Assembly: GCA_000341795.1 (NCBI GenBank)
Contig: AODO01000030.1
Location: forward strand, 1-64,000
Source: Rhodococcus triatomae BKS 15-14
GTDB lineage: Bacteria > Actinomycetota > Actinomycetes > Mycobacteriales > Mycobacteriaceae
Reading direction: 5' to 3'
DNA: 64,000 nt
Shown here piece by piece: positions 38,977 to 47,182 of this stretch. A program made the position numbers and the translations under genes. Every line of letters starts with the position of its first letter. Position 1 is the stretch's first letter. Below the pieces are notes generated by a model that was given only the letters and a program-made list of their open reading frames with translations, was not told the DNA's origin and did not search any database.

Positions 38977-39639
38977 TCAGGCGGGCGTCACCACACCGGT
39001 TTCGTAGGCGAGCACGACGGCCTGCGCCCGGTCGCGCAGGTGCAGCTTCGACAGCACCTTCCCGACGTGCGTCTTCACGGTCTGCTCCGCGACGAAGAGA
39101 CTGTCGGCGATCTCCGTGTTGGACAGTCCGCGTGCGATGAGTTCGAGCACCTCACGCTCGCGGGGAGTGAGCGCGGCGAGCTGCGCCGACTCCGGGCGCC
39201 GTGCAGCGCGGCGGCTGGTCACGTCGGCGATCAGCCGCCTGGTGACCGACGGCGCGAGCAGCGCCTCTCCGGCCGCGACGACCCGCACCGCCCGGACGAG
39301 TTCCTCGGCGGGCGCGTCCTTGAGCAGGAACCCGCTCGCTCCCACCCGAAGTGCCTCGTAGACGTAGTCGTCGATGTCGAAGGTCGTGAGCATCAGCACC
39401 CGGATCGGGGTACCCGACGACGCGGACAGGATTCGTTCGGCGGCCTCGAGGCCGTTCATCTCCGGCATCCGCACGTCCATCAACACGACGTCGGGCCGGA
39501 GCCGCAGCACCTCGTCGACGGCGAGCCTGCCGTCGGGTGCGTCACCGATGACGCTGATGTCCTGCTGGGCTGCGAGGAGGGCACCGAAGCCCTGCCGCAC
39601 CATTGCCTGATCGTCCGCGATGAATACCGTGATCGCCAC
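38977..39639 (-). CDS. NarL/LuxR-type response regulator
   Basis: A 220-residue regulator. The receiver domain (about 1-120) has the acidic pair in IADDQ, the phosphoacceptor Asp in VLMDVRMPEMNG and Lys in FLLKDAP. The C-terminal LuxR-type helix-turn-helix (about 150-215) is LTPREREVLELIARGLSNTE followed by EQTVKTHVGKVLSKL. It is 9 bp downstream of the histidine kinase, so the two are co-expressed. Targets are unknown; the divergent phospholipase genes at 41066 are the obvious candidates. Confidence 0.95.
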   Translation of the reverse strand: MAITVFIADDQAMVRQGFGALLAAQQDISVIGDAPDGRLAVDEVLRLRPDVVLMDVRMPEMNGLEAAERILSASSGTPIRVLMLTTFDIDDYVYEALRVGASGFLLKDAPAEELVRAVRVVAAGEALLAPSVTRRLIADVTSRRAARRPESAQLAALTPREREVLELIARGLSNTEIADSLFVAEQTVKTHVGKVLSKLHLRDRAQAVVLAYETGVVTPA

Positions 39640-39648
39640 CCGGCCAGC

Positions 39649-40899
39649 CTAGGCCGGTCCGACGACGGACTCCGGCAGGGTGGCGCCGGGCACCGACGGT
39701 ATCCGGGCGCGAACCTCGAATCCGCCGCCCGGGCGCGGGCCGGCGAGGAGCGTCCCCCCGATCGACGCGACCCGGTCCCGCATCCCGGTGATGCCGTGCC
39801 CGCTCGCGGTGTCCGCGTGACCGGCACGCGCCGCACCCTGACCCACTCGGGCCGCACTGTTGACGACGCTGAGGACGGTCGATTCGGCGTCTCCGGACAG
39901 GTGCAGGTGCACGGCGGCGCCCGGGGAGTGCCGCGCCGCGTTCGACAGCGACTCCTGCGCGATCCGGTACAGCGTGAGTTCGGCTGCATCCGACAGCACC
40001 GGCATCGGGCCACGCTCCACGGTCACGGCGATACCCGCGCGACGGCTTCCCTCGACCAGTTCGTCGATCCGGTCCAGTCCCGGCATCGGTGCGTGTTCGG
40101 GGAGGTGGCCGTCGCTGCGGAGCACCCCGAGCATGCCGCGGATCTCGTTGAGCGCCTCCCGCGCGGTCGCGCCGATGGAGTCGAACTCCGCTTTCGCCTC
40201 GTCGGGCAGGTCACCGATCCGGTACGGCGCGCTCTGCGCCTGCACGACCACGAGCGACATGTGGTGCGCCACGACGTCGTGCAGGTCCCGGGCGATGCGC
40301 GCACGCTCCTCGAGGATCGCCCGCCGAGCGCGTTCGACCTCGGCCACCTCCTCCTGCTGCGCGAGCTGCCTGCGGGAGAGGACGAGCCACCGGATCAGCA
40401 GTCCGAACACGACGAGTGCGGTCAGGCCGAACGCCCACCCGCGGCCGTCCTGCCCGGGGGCGTGCGCGAGGAAGAGCAGCGCGGTGGACACCCACGCGAC
40501 GCCGACCACGGGCAGCGGCGATCGCATGCTCACCGCGAGCAGCAGGGCCATCAACACCATGACGTGGACGACCTGCCACGGGAAGTCGTAGTCCTCGGTC
40601 CGGTCGTAGACGACGGGGATCACCAAGGCACCTGCAGCGGAGATCGCCCATCCCAGAGCAGGATTCGCCCGAACCAACAGCAGCGGCAGCGCGGCCAGAC
40701 CCGCGATCACCGGTTGCACACCGGCGGGAACGTGATGCGTCAGTTGCAGTGTGGGCCAGGCGATCGCGAACAGGATCCCGGTCACCACCACGAGACCGAC
40801 GTCGAACCACTGACCCCGATCGAGCCGCGTCACCCGCGGCGTCGCCGCCGCCACCGCGCGGTCCATGCCCGCGTCGACAGCCCTCTTCGTCCTACCCAT
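39649..40899 (-). CDS. NarL-type sensor histidine kinase
   Basis: A 416-residue membrane kinase. About six transmembrane segments fill residues 30-185 (VGLVVVTGILFAIAWPTLQ, ALPLLLVRANPALGWAISAA and following) with no large extracellular sensor, so it probably senses a membrane state. A coiled region leads to the HisKA_3 box ERARIARDLHDVVAHHMSLV with the phosphoacceptor His, then a HATPase_c domain (ESLSNAARHSPGA, GHGITGMRDRV). The ATG at 40899 is 7 nt after TACCGT (40907-40912), so a leaderless mRNA is predicted. Resembles DesK/LiaS-class kinases. Confidence 0.93.
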   Translation of the reverse strand: MGRTKRAVDAGMDRAVAAATPRVTRLDRGQWFDVGLVVVTGILFAIAWPTLQLTHHVPAGVQPVIAGLAALPLLLVRANPALGWAISAAGALVIPVVYDRTEDYDFPWQVVHVMVLMALLLAVSMRSPLPVVGVAWVSTALLFLAHAPGQDGRGWAFGLTALVVFGLLIRWLVLSRRQLAQQEEVAEVERARRAILEERARIARDLHDVVAHHMSLVVVQAQSAPYRIGDLPDEAKAEFDSIGATAREALNEIRGMLGVLRSDGHLPEHAPMPGLDRIDELVEGSRRAGIAVTVERGPMPVLSDAAELTLYRIAQESLSNAARHSPGAAVHLHLSGDAESTVLSVVNSAARVGQGAARAGHADTASGHGITGMRDRVASIGGTLLAGPRPGGGFEVRARIPSVPGATLPESVVGPA

Positions 40900-40906
40900 G
40901 TGAAGA

Positions 40907-40912
40907 ACGGTA
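40907..40912 (-). promoter_or_regulatory. -10 box of the kinase-regulator operon
   Basis: TACCGT on the minus strand, 7 nt before the ATG at 40899. It faces the phospholipase promoter across 140 bp. Confidence 0.55.
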
Positions 40913-41052
40913 GGAACAACATCGTCGAATGTCCTCATACCGTGGGGTGAGATCGGCCTGCCCCCGGAGGGTGAGTTTCGGACCGGATGCGCCGCCGTGG
41001 CGTCGGTCGCGGACCACGCCCGAGAGTGATGTCCGCTGGTGCAGGCGATTTC

Positions 41053-41058
41053 TAGCGT
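41053..41058 (+). promoter_or_regulatory. -10 box of the phospholipase gene
   Basis: TAGCGT, 7 nt before the ATG at 41066; leaderless transcript predicted. Confidence 0.55.
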
Positions 41059-41065
41059 CGAGATC

Positions 41066-41758
41066 ATGCGGAAATCGACCTGGACGACGGCGGCGGCCGG
41101 ATGCGCGATCGTGGTCACGGCGGCGGTCCTCTCGGCGCCTGTCATGCCGGCCGTGGCGGCCCCCACGGCACCGGACACCCAGCAGGCACGACCGGATCAC
41201 CGAGGCCGGATGGGGCCGGCCGCGACGGCGATCGCGGCGCTGACCACCACCACCGATCCGTCCGCCGCGGCATCCGCCGTTCCCGGCGACTTCCCGGACG
41301 TCGTGGGTTATCGCCCTGCCCTCCGGGACGGAATGCTCGTGAACCCGAACGGCACCTGCTCCTCCCCCGTGCCGCTCCCCGGCGAGTTCGACACGGCCTG
41401 TCAGGGCCACGATCTCGGATACGACCTGCTCCGCTACGCCGACCGGTCCGGGGAGGACCTCGGCCCGTGGGCGCGCCGAAGCCTGGACCGTCAACTGGAC
41501 GAACGACTGCACGCCGCGTGCGCACTCCGTCCGGACGAGGTCACCCGGGCCTCCTGCCGCGTGGTCGCGTCGGTCGCCGCGACGGCCGTGGACACGAACT
41601 CGTGGCGTCAGGGCTATGCGGCGCCGCGCCCCGAACCGATCGCCGGCTACGCGGCCGTCGCGGGGGTCGTGCTCCTCGCCGGTACCGCGGTGGCACGCCG
41701 CGGTCGCACCGCACTCTCGGACGTCGACAGTCGGCGGTTGCAGGGAGTCCCGGCATGA
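41066..41758 (+). CDS. Secreted/anchored prokaryotic phospholipase A2
   Basis: A 230-residue protein. Signal peptide about residues 1-31 (AIVVTAAVLSAPVMPAVA). The catalytic stretch is FDTACQGHDLGYDLLRYA: the C-x-x-H-D of bacterial PLA2 (as in Streptomyces violaceoruber) with His115-Asp116. Further cysteines (NGTCSSP, AACALRP, ASCRVV) can form disulfides. Unlike the secreted Streptomyces enzyme it ends with a transmembrane helix (AGYAAVAGVVLLAGTAVA) and basic tail, so it may stay anchored outside the membrane. It overlaps the next gene by ATGA, and is divergent from the two-component system. Confidence 0.85.
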   Translation: MRKSTWTTAAAGCAIVVTAAVLSAPVMPAVAAPTAPDTQQARPDHRGRMGPAATAIAALTTTTDPSAAASAVPGDFPDVVGYRPALRDGMLVNPNGTCSSPVPLPGEFDTACQGHDLGYDLLRYADRSGEDLGPWARRSLDRQLDERLHAACALRPDEVTRASCRVVASVAATAVDTNSWRQGYAAPRPEPIAGYAAVAGVVLLAGTAVARRGRTALSDVDSRRLQGVPA

Positions 41759-43137
41759 CCGCCGTCATCCCCTTAGCGTCGACCACATCCCGCGCGACCG
41801 TCGCGCCGCGGGTCGCCACCACCGTCTGCGTGACCGCGTCGGCGATGGTGTCGCTGGCCCCGTCGCTGCTGCCGCGGTCCGCGATCGCCCAGGCGGTCGT
41901 CACGGGTGTCCTCGTCGCCTTCGGGTTCGGACTCGCGTCGCTCTGGCGTCGCGCCACCGAACGGCGCACTCCCGCAGACGGATCCGACACCGGGACGCGG
42001 CGGGCGGTCGCCTGGTCCGGAGTCGCCGCCACCGCCGCCACACTGCTGCTCGCCGATCACTGGCAGCGTGGGCTTCGCGCGGCGACGGGGTCCCCACCCG
42101 CCTCGCCGGCCCACTGGCCTGCGGTGCTCGTGGGCGCGGCCGCCGTCACGGCGGCGTTGCTGCTCACCGCGGCCGGGGTGCGCCGGCTGCGCAGACCGGG
42201 GGTCGGCCGGGTCCGCACCAACCGCGCAGCACGGCGGGTGACGGCATGCGTCGTCGCGGCGACCGTCACGCTCGCGTTCTGGATCGGCCCGGCGTCCAGG
42301 GTCGCCGGCGCCGTTCACGCGGGGAACGCGGCGGCGGGCCTGACACTGCCGCGCCCCCAGTCGGCCTCGATCTCGGGAAGCGCCGGGTCACTGACACCGT
42401 GGGAGACACTCGGGGGTCACGGCAGACGATTCGCCGCCGAACCCGCGTCGCCGTCGACCGTGCGGACCTACGTCGGACTCGACAGCGCACCCGATCCCGA
42501 TTCCCGGGTCCGGCTCGCGATCCGGGAGCTCGACCGCGCGGGGGGCTTCGCCCGGTCGAACCTGGTGATCGCCGTGCCGACGGGATCCGGGTGGGTCGAC
42601 GCGAACGCACTCGCAGGATTCGAGCGACGCTTCGGCGGCGACGTGGCAGAGGTTGCGGTGCAGTACTCCGCGGCCCCGAGCTGGGCCACGTTCGTCCTCG
42701 ACCGGCAGAGCGCCGCCGAGTCGGCTCGGGCGCTGTACACGGCTGTGGCCCACCGTGTGTCGCAGCTGCCACCGGCGACTCGCCCGAACCTGTTCGTCTA
42801 CGGACAGAGCCTCGGCGCGATGGGTGCGGCGGCCGCCGTGGACGGGTCGCCGCCGCCGTGCGCAGTGCTGCTCTCGGGGCTTCCGGCGGGGGTCACCGCG
42901 CCGGACGGCGCCACCGTGCTCGCCAACGTGTCGGATCCGGTCGTGCACTGGTCACCGCGGCTGCTCGTGGCGCCGCCGCGACTGGACGGCACCCGCCGCG
43001 ACGCACCGACACCACCGTGGCTGCCCCTGGTGAGCTTCCTGCAGACCACGGTCGACCTGCTGACGTCCCTCGACTCCGCACCCGGTCACGGTCACCGGTA
43101 CGGCACCGATCAGGGAACGGCGCTGCCGCACTGCTGA
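41755..43137 (+). CDS. Membrane alpha/beta-hydrolase (Abhydrolase_9 family)
   Basis: A 460-residue protein. Three or four transmembrane helices fill about residues 15-190 (MVSLAPSLLPRSAIAQAVV is the family N-motif), and the rest is an extracytoplasmic alpha/beta-hydrolase domain. Catalytic Ser352 lies in FVYGQSLGAMGA; Asp is likely in NVSDPVVHW and His in GHGHRYG near the end. The PF10081-type family is restricted largely to Actinobacteria and some Proteobacteria and its substrate is not established. The ATGA overlap with the phospholipase gene argues for a joint lipid-hydrolysing role. Confidence 0.85.
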   Translation: MTAVIPLASTTSRATVAPRVATTVCVTASAMVSLAPSLLPRSAIAQAVVTGVLVAFGFGLASLWRRATERRTPADGSDTGTRRAVAWSGVAATAATLLLADHWQRGLRAATGSPPASPAHWPAVLVGAAAVTAALLLTAAGVRRLRRPGVGRVRTNRAARRVTACVVAATVTLAFWIGPASRVAGAVHAGNAAAGLTLPRPQSASISGSAGSLTPWETLGGHGRRFAAEPASPSTVRTYVGLDSAPDPDSRVRLAIRELDRAGGFARSNLVIAVPTGSGWVDANALAGFERRFGGDVAEVAVQYSAAPSWATFVLDRQSAAESARALYTAVAHRVSQLPPATRPNLFVYGQSLGAMGAAAAVDGSPPPCAVLLSGLPAGVTAPDGATVLANVSDPVVHWSPRLLVAPPRLDGTRRDAPTPPWLPLVSFLQTTVDLLTSLDSAPGHGHRYGTDQGTALPHC

Positions 43138-43547
43138 CCTGGGGACATCCACGCTGCAGTCGGTGGCCTCGCGGGCGCCCACCCGCGACGTGACGGACGG
43201 CCGAGACACCCGGCCGCTCGAAGCGGGCGGCGAGGTACTCGTACACGAATCTCGCTGTGGTCGTGTCGGTTTCGTACTCCACACATGCCACGTGCGGGGT
43301 TCCGGTCGTCGGGTCGGGGATGCAGAAGCCGACGAATGCGAGCAGGACGGACGTGGTCCGGACGGGAATGGTTCCGACGGGCCGTGCCCGTGCCGATGCA
43401 GGTCGGTGCGACGCGGAGTGTCACCCTGCGAGAGTCCAAACTGGTTGGTACTTTAGGTGCGCTCACGTCACATCTCGATCTGAACCCGATTCTGCGACAG
43501 CGTCGCGCAGTGCGACGCACACCCATTCGGAACCCAGGGAGACAACG
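43138..43547. other. 410-bp gap with no supported gene
   Basis: No complete gene is supported. The minus strand from about 43420 to 43140 stays open and translates to a protein-like stretch (FVGFCIPDPTTGTP, CVEYETDTTTARFVYEYLAA) with high third-position GC, but its only canonical start is a GTG at 43291 in the middle and it runs into the hydrolase gene. It may be a remnant. The promoter of the 43548 gene should lie near its right end. Confidence 0.5.
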
Positions 43548-44294
43548 ATGACACGTTTGAGTTCTCGGACCGCGGCGGTGGCATCCGCCGCTGCAGCGGT
43601 CCTTCTCGCGCTCGCAGCCCCTGCATCAGCCCAGAGCGACGGATCGGCAGGCGGTTCGCTCGACGGCGGCTCGCTCGCCGGCGGCTCCGAGAGTTCGGGC
43701 CCACCGTCCGTGCTGCCGCCCGGCTTCCCGTGCATACACACCAATGTCTATCCGATCGCGTCCTGGGGCTGGCTGCCGCTCGACGCCGGAGCCCCGCGCT
43801 TCGCCGAAGGCGATCAGGCATCGGGGACCGGCTGGCTGGACATGTACGCCCCTCCTGGAGGCCGGACCAGCTACTTCCACCCGGGGATCAACACGCCCCT
43901 GCGCGACCTGGCCGCCGATCCGGCGAGCCTGTCGTTCGCGCACCAGGGCCAGTACACCAGTTTCCAGCTGCGGATCCAGGGCGCGGATCGACCCGACGAG
44001 CCGGGCGGGTTCACGACACTCGTGTGGTGGCCGTCCGCGAACGGCGGTTCGGGCGCGACCGACTGGACCGTCAGCAATCTCACCGGAGGCCAGTGGTGGT
44101 CCACGAACGCCATCGGAGGCCTGGATGGCGGCCAGGGCGACACCGCCACGCTCGCCGAGATCTCGGCAGCCAACCCTCGGGCGTTCGTGACCTCGTACGG
44201 TGTCCTCAACGACAGCGGCACGGGCGGCGCCGACGACGTGACGTACGGATGCGCCCGCTGGGACTTCGAGCCGCTGCCGGCGGGATCGAGCTGA
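43548..44294 (+). CDS. Secreted protein of unknown function, Gly/Ser-rich N-terminus
   Basis: A 248-residue exported protein that I do not recognise. Signal peptide about residues 1-29 (AAVASAAAAVLLALAAPASA). A low-complexity stretch of GGSLDGGSLAGGS follows, then a compact domain rich in Trp and Gly (YPIASWGWLPLDAG, FTTLVWWPSANGG, LTGGQWWSTNAIGG). It has two cysteines (FPCIHT, YGCARW) that could make one disulfide. ATG at 43548 follows AGGGAG. No membrane anchor. Its neighbours suggest a cell-envelope role, nothing more. Confidence 0.75.
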   Translation: MTRLSSRTAAVASAAAAVLLALAAPASAQSDGSAGGSLDGGSLAGGSESSGPPSVLPPGFPCIHTNVYPIASWGWLPLDAGAPRFAEGDQASGTGWLDMYAPPGGRTSYFHPGINTPLRDLAADPASLSFAHQGQYTSFQLRIQGADRPDEPGGFTTLVWWPSANGGSGATDWTVSNLTGGQWWSTNAIGGLDGGQGDTATLAEISAANPRAFVTSYGVLNDSGTGGADDVTYGCARWDFEPLPAGSS

Positions 44295-44375
44295 CGGCTA
44301 CCACCGGTTGAAAACGACATCGGTGCCCCCTCCGCAGTGCTAGTTTCCGGTCAACACCGCGGAGGGGGCCCGCTC

Positions 44376-46544
44376 ATGTCCACACACACCGGATCCACGC
44401 AGACCGTCGCCAGGCAGTGCACGCTCTGTGAAGCGCACTGCGGCGTACTCGTGACCGTCGAGAACGCCGCGATCACCCGCATCGAGGGCAATCCGGCCGA
44501 CGTCCTCTCACACGGCTACATCTGTCCGAAGGCGACCGCGATGGCGGATTTGCACCGGGACCCGGACCGGCTGCGGCGGCCCGTGCGCCGTGTGGGGGAC
44601 GGATTCGAGGAGATCGGCTGGGACGAGGCGTTCGAACTGATCGGGCGTGAGCTGCGGCAGGTCCGGCGCAGGCACGGGCGCGACTCGATCGCCATGTACC
44701 TGGGAAATCCGGCCGCACACAGCGCGTCCGTCATCTACGGGTCGGCGTTGCGGGCGGCGCTGTTGACCAAACACTTCTACTCGGCATCATCGATCGACCA
44801 GTTCCCGCAGGAGTTCGCGGCCTGGAAGATGTACGGCTCCAACGTGCTCATGCCCATCGCGGACATCGACCGCACCCACCGGCTGCTGATCCTCGGCGCC
44901 AACCCGGCGGTGTCGAACGGATCGGTCACCACGATGCCCGACGCCCGCGGCCGCATCCGCGACGTTCGCCGCCGCGGTGGCAGCGTCGTCGTCGTCGACC
45001 CCCGGCGAACGGAGACCGCTCGGCTCGCCGACGAGCACGTCGCGATCCGGCCCGGGGGCGACCCGTATCTGCTGCTCGGCATGCTGCACACGATCTTCTC
45101 CGACGCCGCCCGTCCGCCGCGCGGACCCGTTCCCGTCGCCGGCTGGGACGAGCTCGCCGAACTGGTCGCGCCGTGCACCCCGGAGGCGATGTCCCCGATG
45201 GCGGGCGTGGACGCCGACACGATCCGGCGACTCGCGCGAGAGCACCGCGACGCACCGTCCGCAGTGGCGTATGCCCGGATCGGGGTGTGCCACCACGTCA
45301 CCGGCACGCTCACCCACTGGCTCGTCAACACGCTCAACGCGGTCACCGCCAACCTGGACCGCCCCGGTGGGCAGATGTACGCGACACCGCCCGTGGACGC
45401 GGCGCGCCTGCTCCGCAGACTCGGCTCCGGTTACGGACTGTGGTCGGACAGCCGAGGTGAACGCAAGGCGTTCCGTACCGAGCTGCCGGTTGTCGGGCTG
45501 GCCGACGACATCCTCGGTGACGGCACCACGCCGGGCCCGGTCCGCGCACTGATCACCTATGCGGGCAACCCGGTGCTGTCCACCCCGCAGGCCGGCCGAC
45601 TCGACGACGCGCTGGAGAACCTCGACTTCTTCGTCGCCGTGGACATGTACCTCACCGAGACGTCTCGGCACGCGGACCTCGTACTGCCGCCGACCTCGCA
45701 CCTCGAGCGGGAGGAGTTCGACCTCCTGTTCCCGGTGTTCTCCGTCCGCAACAACGCGCGCTACAACGCCCGTGCGGTGGAACCCGCCCCCGGCGCACTG
45801 GAGGACTGGCAGATCATGGCGGGGATCCTCGTCGAGATCCTGCCGGTGCCGCTGCGCACACTGCTCACCCGGCCGCTTCGCCGGTTCGTCGACCTGTTCA
45901 GCCCGCTTCGGCTGGCTGCGATCGGTGTCGCCACCGGGCCACACGGGGTACTGCGCCGAGGTCCCCGCGGTCTGACCCTCGGGCGCATCCGGCGAACCCC
46001 CGGTGGCGTTGACCTCGGACCGCTCGAGTCGAGGCTGTCGACACTGATCGCGACGCCGGACCGTCGAGTGCAGTTGGCCCCGCCGGAGCTCGTCGAGGAG
46101 GCCCGGCGGCTGGTGGCCGGCTGCGACGCGGAGACCGGCGGCGAGTTCGACCTGCGTCTGATCGGCCGCAGGCACCTGCGGTCGAACAATTCGTGGCTGC
46201 ACAACATCCCGACGATGGTGAAGGGCCGGGACCGGTGCACCGTACTGATGCATCCCGACGACGCGGCGTCGCGGGCGCTCGTCGACGGCCAGTCCGTCAC
46301 GGTCCGCTCCCGGATCGGCAGCATCGACGTCCCCGTCGAGGTGAGTGACGAGATCCGTGCGGGCACCGTCGCGATTCCGCACGGGTGGGGTCACGACGAG
46401 AAGGGCGTCGGGTGGGCGACGGCCGCCGCGCACCCCGGCGCGAACGTCAACCTGCTGCACGATCCCACGGTCACCGACACCTTCACCGGCAATGCCGCGG
46501 TCAACGCGACGATGGTCAACGTCACGGCGGCTGCCGCATCATGA
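44376..46544 (+). CDS. Molybdopterin oxidoreductase with [4Fe-4S] cluster
   Basis: A 722-residue DMSO-reductase-superfamily enzyme. N-terminal cluster motif Cys15-x2-Cys18-x3-Cys22-x27-Cys50 (QCTLCEAHCGV ... GYICPK), Mo-bis-MGD domain with LLILGANPAVSNGS, VVVDPRRTETARLADEHVAI and GGDPYLLLGML, and a C-terminal molydopterin-dinucleotide domain (LRSNNSWLHN, VTVRSRIGSIDVPVEV). No Tat signal or membrane segment is seen, so it is cytoplasmic, resembling assimilatory nitrate reductase/formate-dehydrogenase-like proteins. The substrate is unknown. ATG at 44376 with GGAGGGGG. Overlaps the DinB gene by ATGA. Confidence 0.9.
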   Translation: MSTHTGSTQTVARQCTLCEAHCGVLVTVENAAITRIEGNPADVLSHGYICPKATAMADLHRDPDRLRRPVRRVGDGFEEIGWDEAFELIGRELRQVRRRHGRDSIAMYLGNPAAHSASVIYGSALRAALLTKHFYSASSIDQFPQEFAAWKMYGSNVLMPIADIDRTHRLLILGANPAVSNGSVTTMPDARGRIRDVRRRGGSVVVVDPRRTETARLADEHVAIRPGGDPYLLLGMLHTIFSDAARPPRGPVPVAGWDELAELVAPCTPEAMSPMAGVDADTIRRLAREHRDAPSAVAYARIGVCHHVTGTLTHWLVNTLNAVTANLDRPGGQMYATPPVDAARLLRRLGSGYGLWSDSRGERKAFRTELPVVGLADDILGDGTTPGPVRALITYAGNPVLSTPQAGRLDDALENLDFFVAVDMYLTETSRHADLVLPPTSHLEREEFDLLFPVFSVRNNARYNARAVEPAPGALEDWQIMAGILVEILPVPLRTLLTRPLRRFVDLFSPLRLAAIGVATGPHGVLRRGPRGLTLGRIRRTPGGVDLGPLESRLSTLIATPDRRVQLAPPELVEEARRLVAGCDAETGGEFDLRLIGRRHLRSNNSWLHNIPTMVKGRDRCTVLMHPDDAASRALVDGQSVTVRSRIGSIDVPVEVSDEIRAGTVAIPHGWGHDEKGVGWATAAAHPGANVNLLHDPTVTDTFTGNAAVNATMVNVTAAAAS

Positions 46545-47074
46545 GCGCGGCCGTGGATGCGGGAGCCGCCCGCGAGATCCTCCGCGACCAGTTCGAGAGG
46601 ATCCGAGAACTGGTCGTCACGGTCACGGACGGCCTGACGTCGGAGATGTCCGGGTATCGTCCCGGCCCGCAGGCGAACTCGATCGCATGGCTGGTCTGGC
46701 ACCTGACCCGTGTCCAGGACGACCACGTCAGCGACGCCGCGGACGTGGAACAGGCGTGGACCTCCCGAGGCTGGCGGGAACGGTTCGCACTCCCCTTCCC
46801 TGCCGCCGACATCGGTTACGGGCACAGCAGCGCAGACGTCGCGGCAGTGCACGCGGAGGCGGGGTTGCTCGCCGACTACCACGGCGACGTCCACCTCGCG
46901 ACACTGGAATACCTCGACGAACTCACCGTCGGCGAACTCGACCGCGTCGTCGACCGCCGGTGGGACCCACCGGTGACGGTGTCCGTCCGTCTGGTCAGCG
47001 TGATCGGCGACTGCCTACAGCACCTCGGCCAGGCCTCGTACGTGCGGGGACTGTTCGAGGCCCGACCGACGTGA
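46541..47074 (+). CDS. DinB/DUF664-family protein
   Basis: A 177-residue four-helix-bundle protein of the DinB superfamily. Candidate metal-ligand histidines are in SIAWLVWHLTRVQDDH, HLATLEYLDEL and CLQHLGQASYVRG. Actinobacterial members often are metal-dependent mycothiol transferases; that activity is a possibility here. The ATG start overlaps the stop of the molybdopterin oxidoreductase (ATGA), so the two are translationally coupled, an uncommon pairing. Confidence 0.85.
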   Translation: MSAAVDAGAAREILRDQFERIRELVVTVTDGLTSEMSGYRPGPQANSIAWLVWHLTRVQDDHVSDAADVEQAWTSRGWRERFALPFPAADIGYGHSSADVAAVHAEAGLLADYHGDVHLATLEYLDELTVGELDRVVDRRWDPPVTVSVRLVSVIGDCLQHLGQASYVRGLFEARPT

Positions 47075-47123
47075 GGGCCGACGGTGCCCGACGTTTCCGG
47101 ACCCTGACGGCGTCACGGACACT

Positions 47124-47147
47124 GTCGCCGCGGTCGGGATCGGCGAC
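47124..47147. terminator. Weak hairpin between convergent genes
   Basis: 7-bp arms (47124-47130 with 47141-47147) in the 108-bp gap between the DinB gene and the flavin monooxygenase. No T-run. Confidence 0.35.
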
Positions 47148-47182
47148 CGGGAGGTGACCGTCCGAGCTCGGCGCCTGCTCGT

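Noticed and set aside
44787-46460. Long minus-strand frame over the molybdopterin oxidoreductase
   Set aside because: No recognisable motif, and the plus-strand protein shows clear cluster and cofactor motifs along the same stretch.
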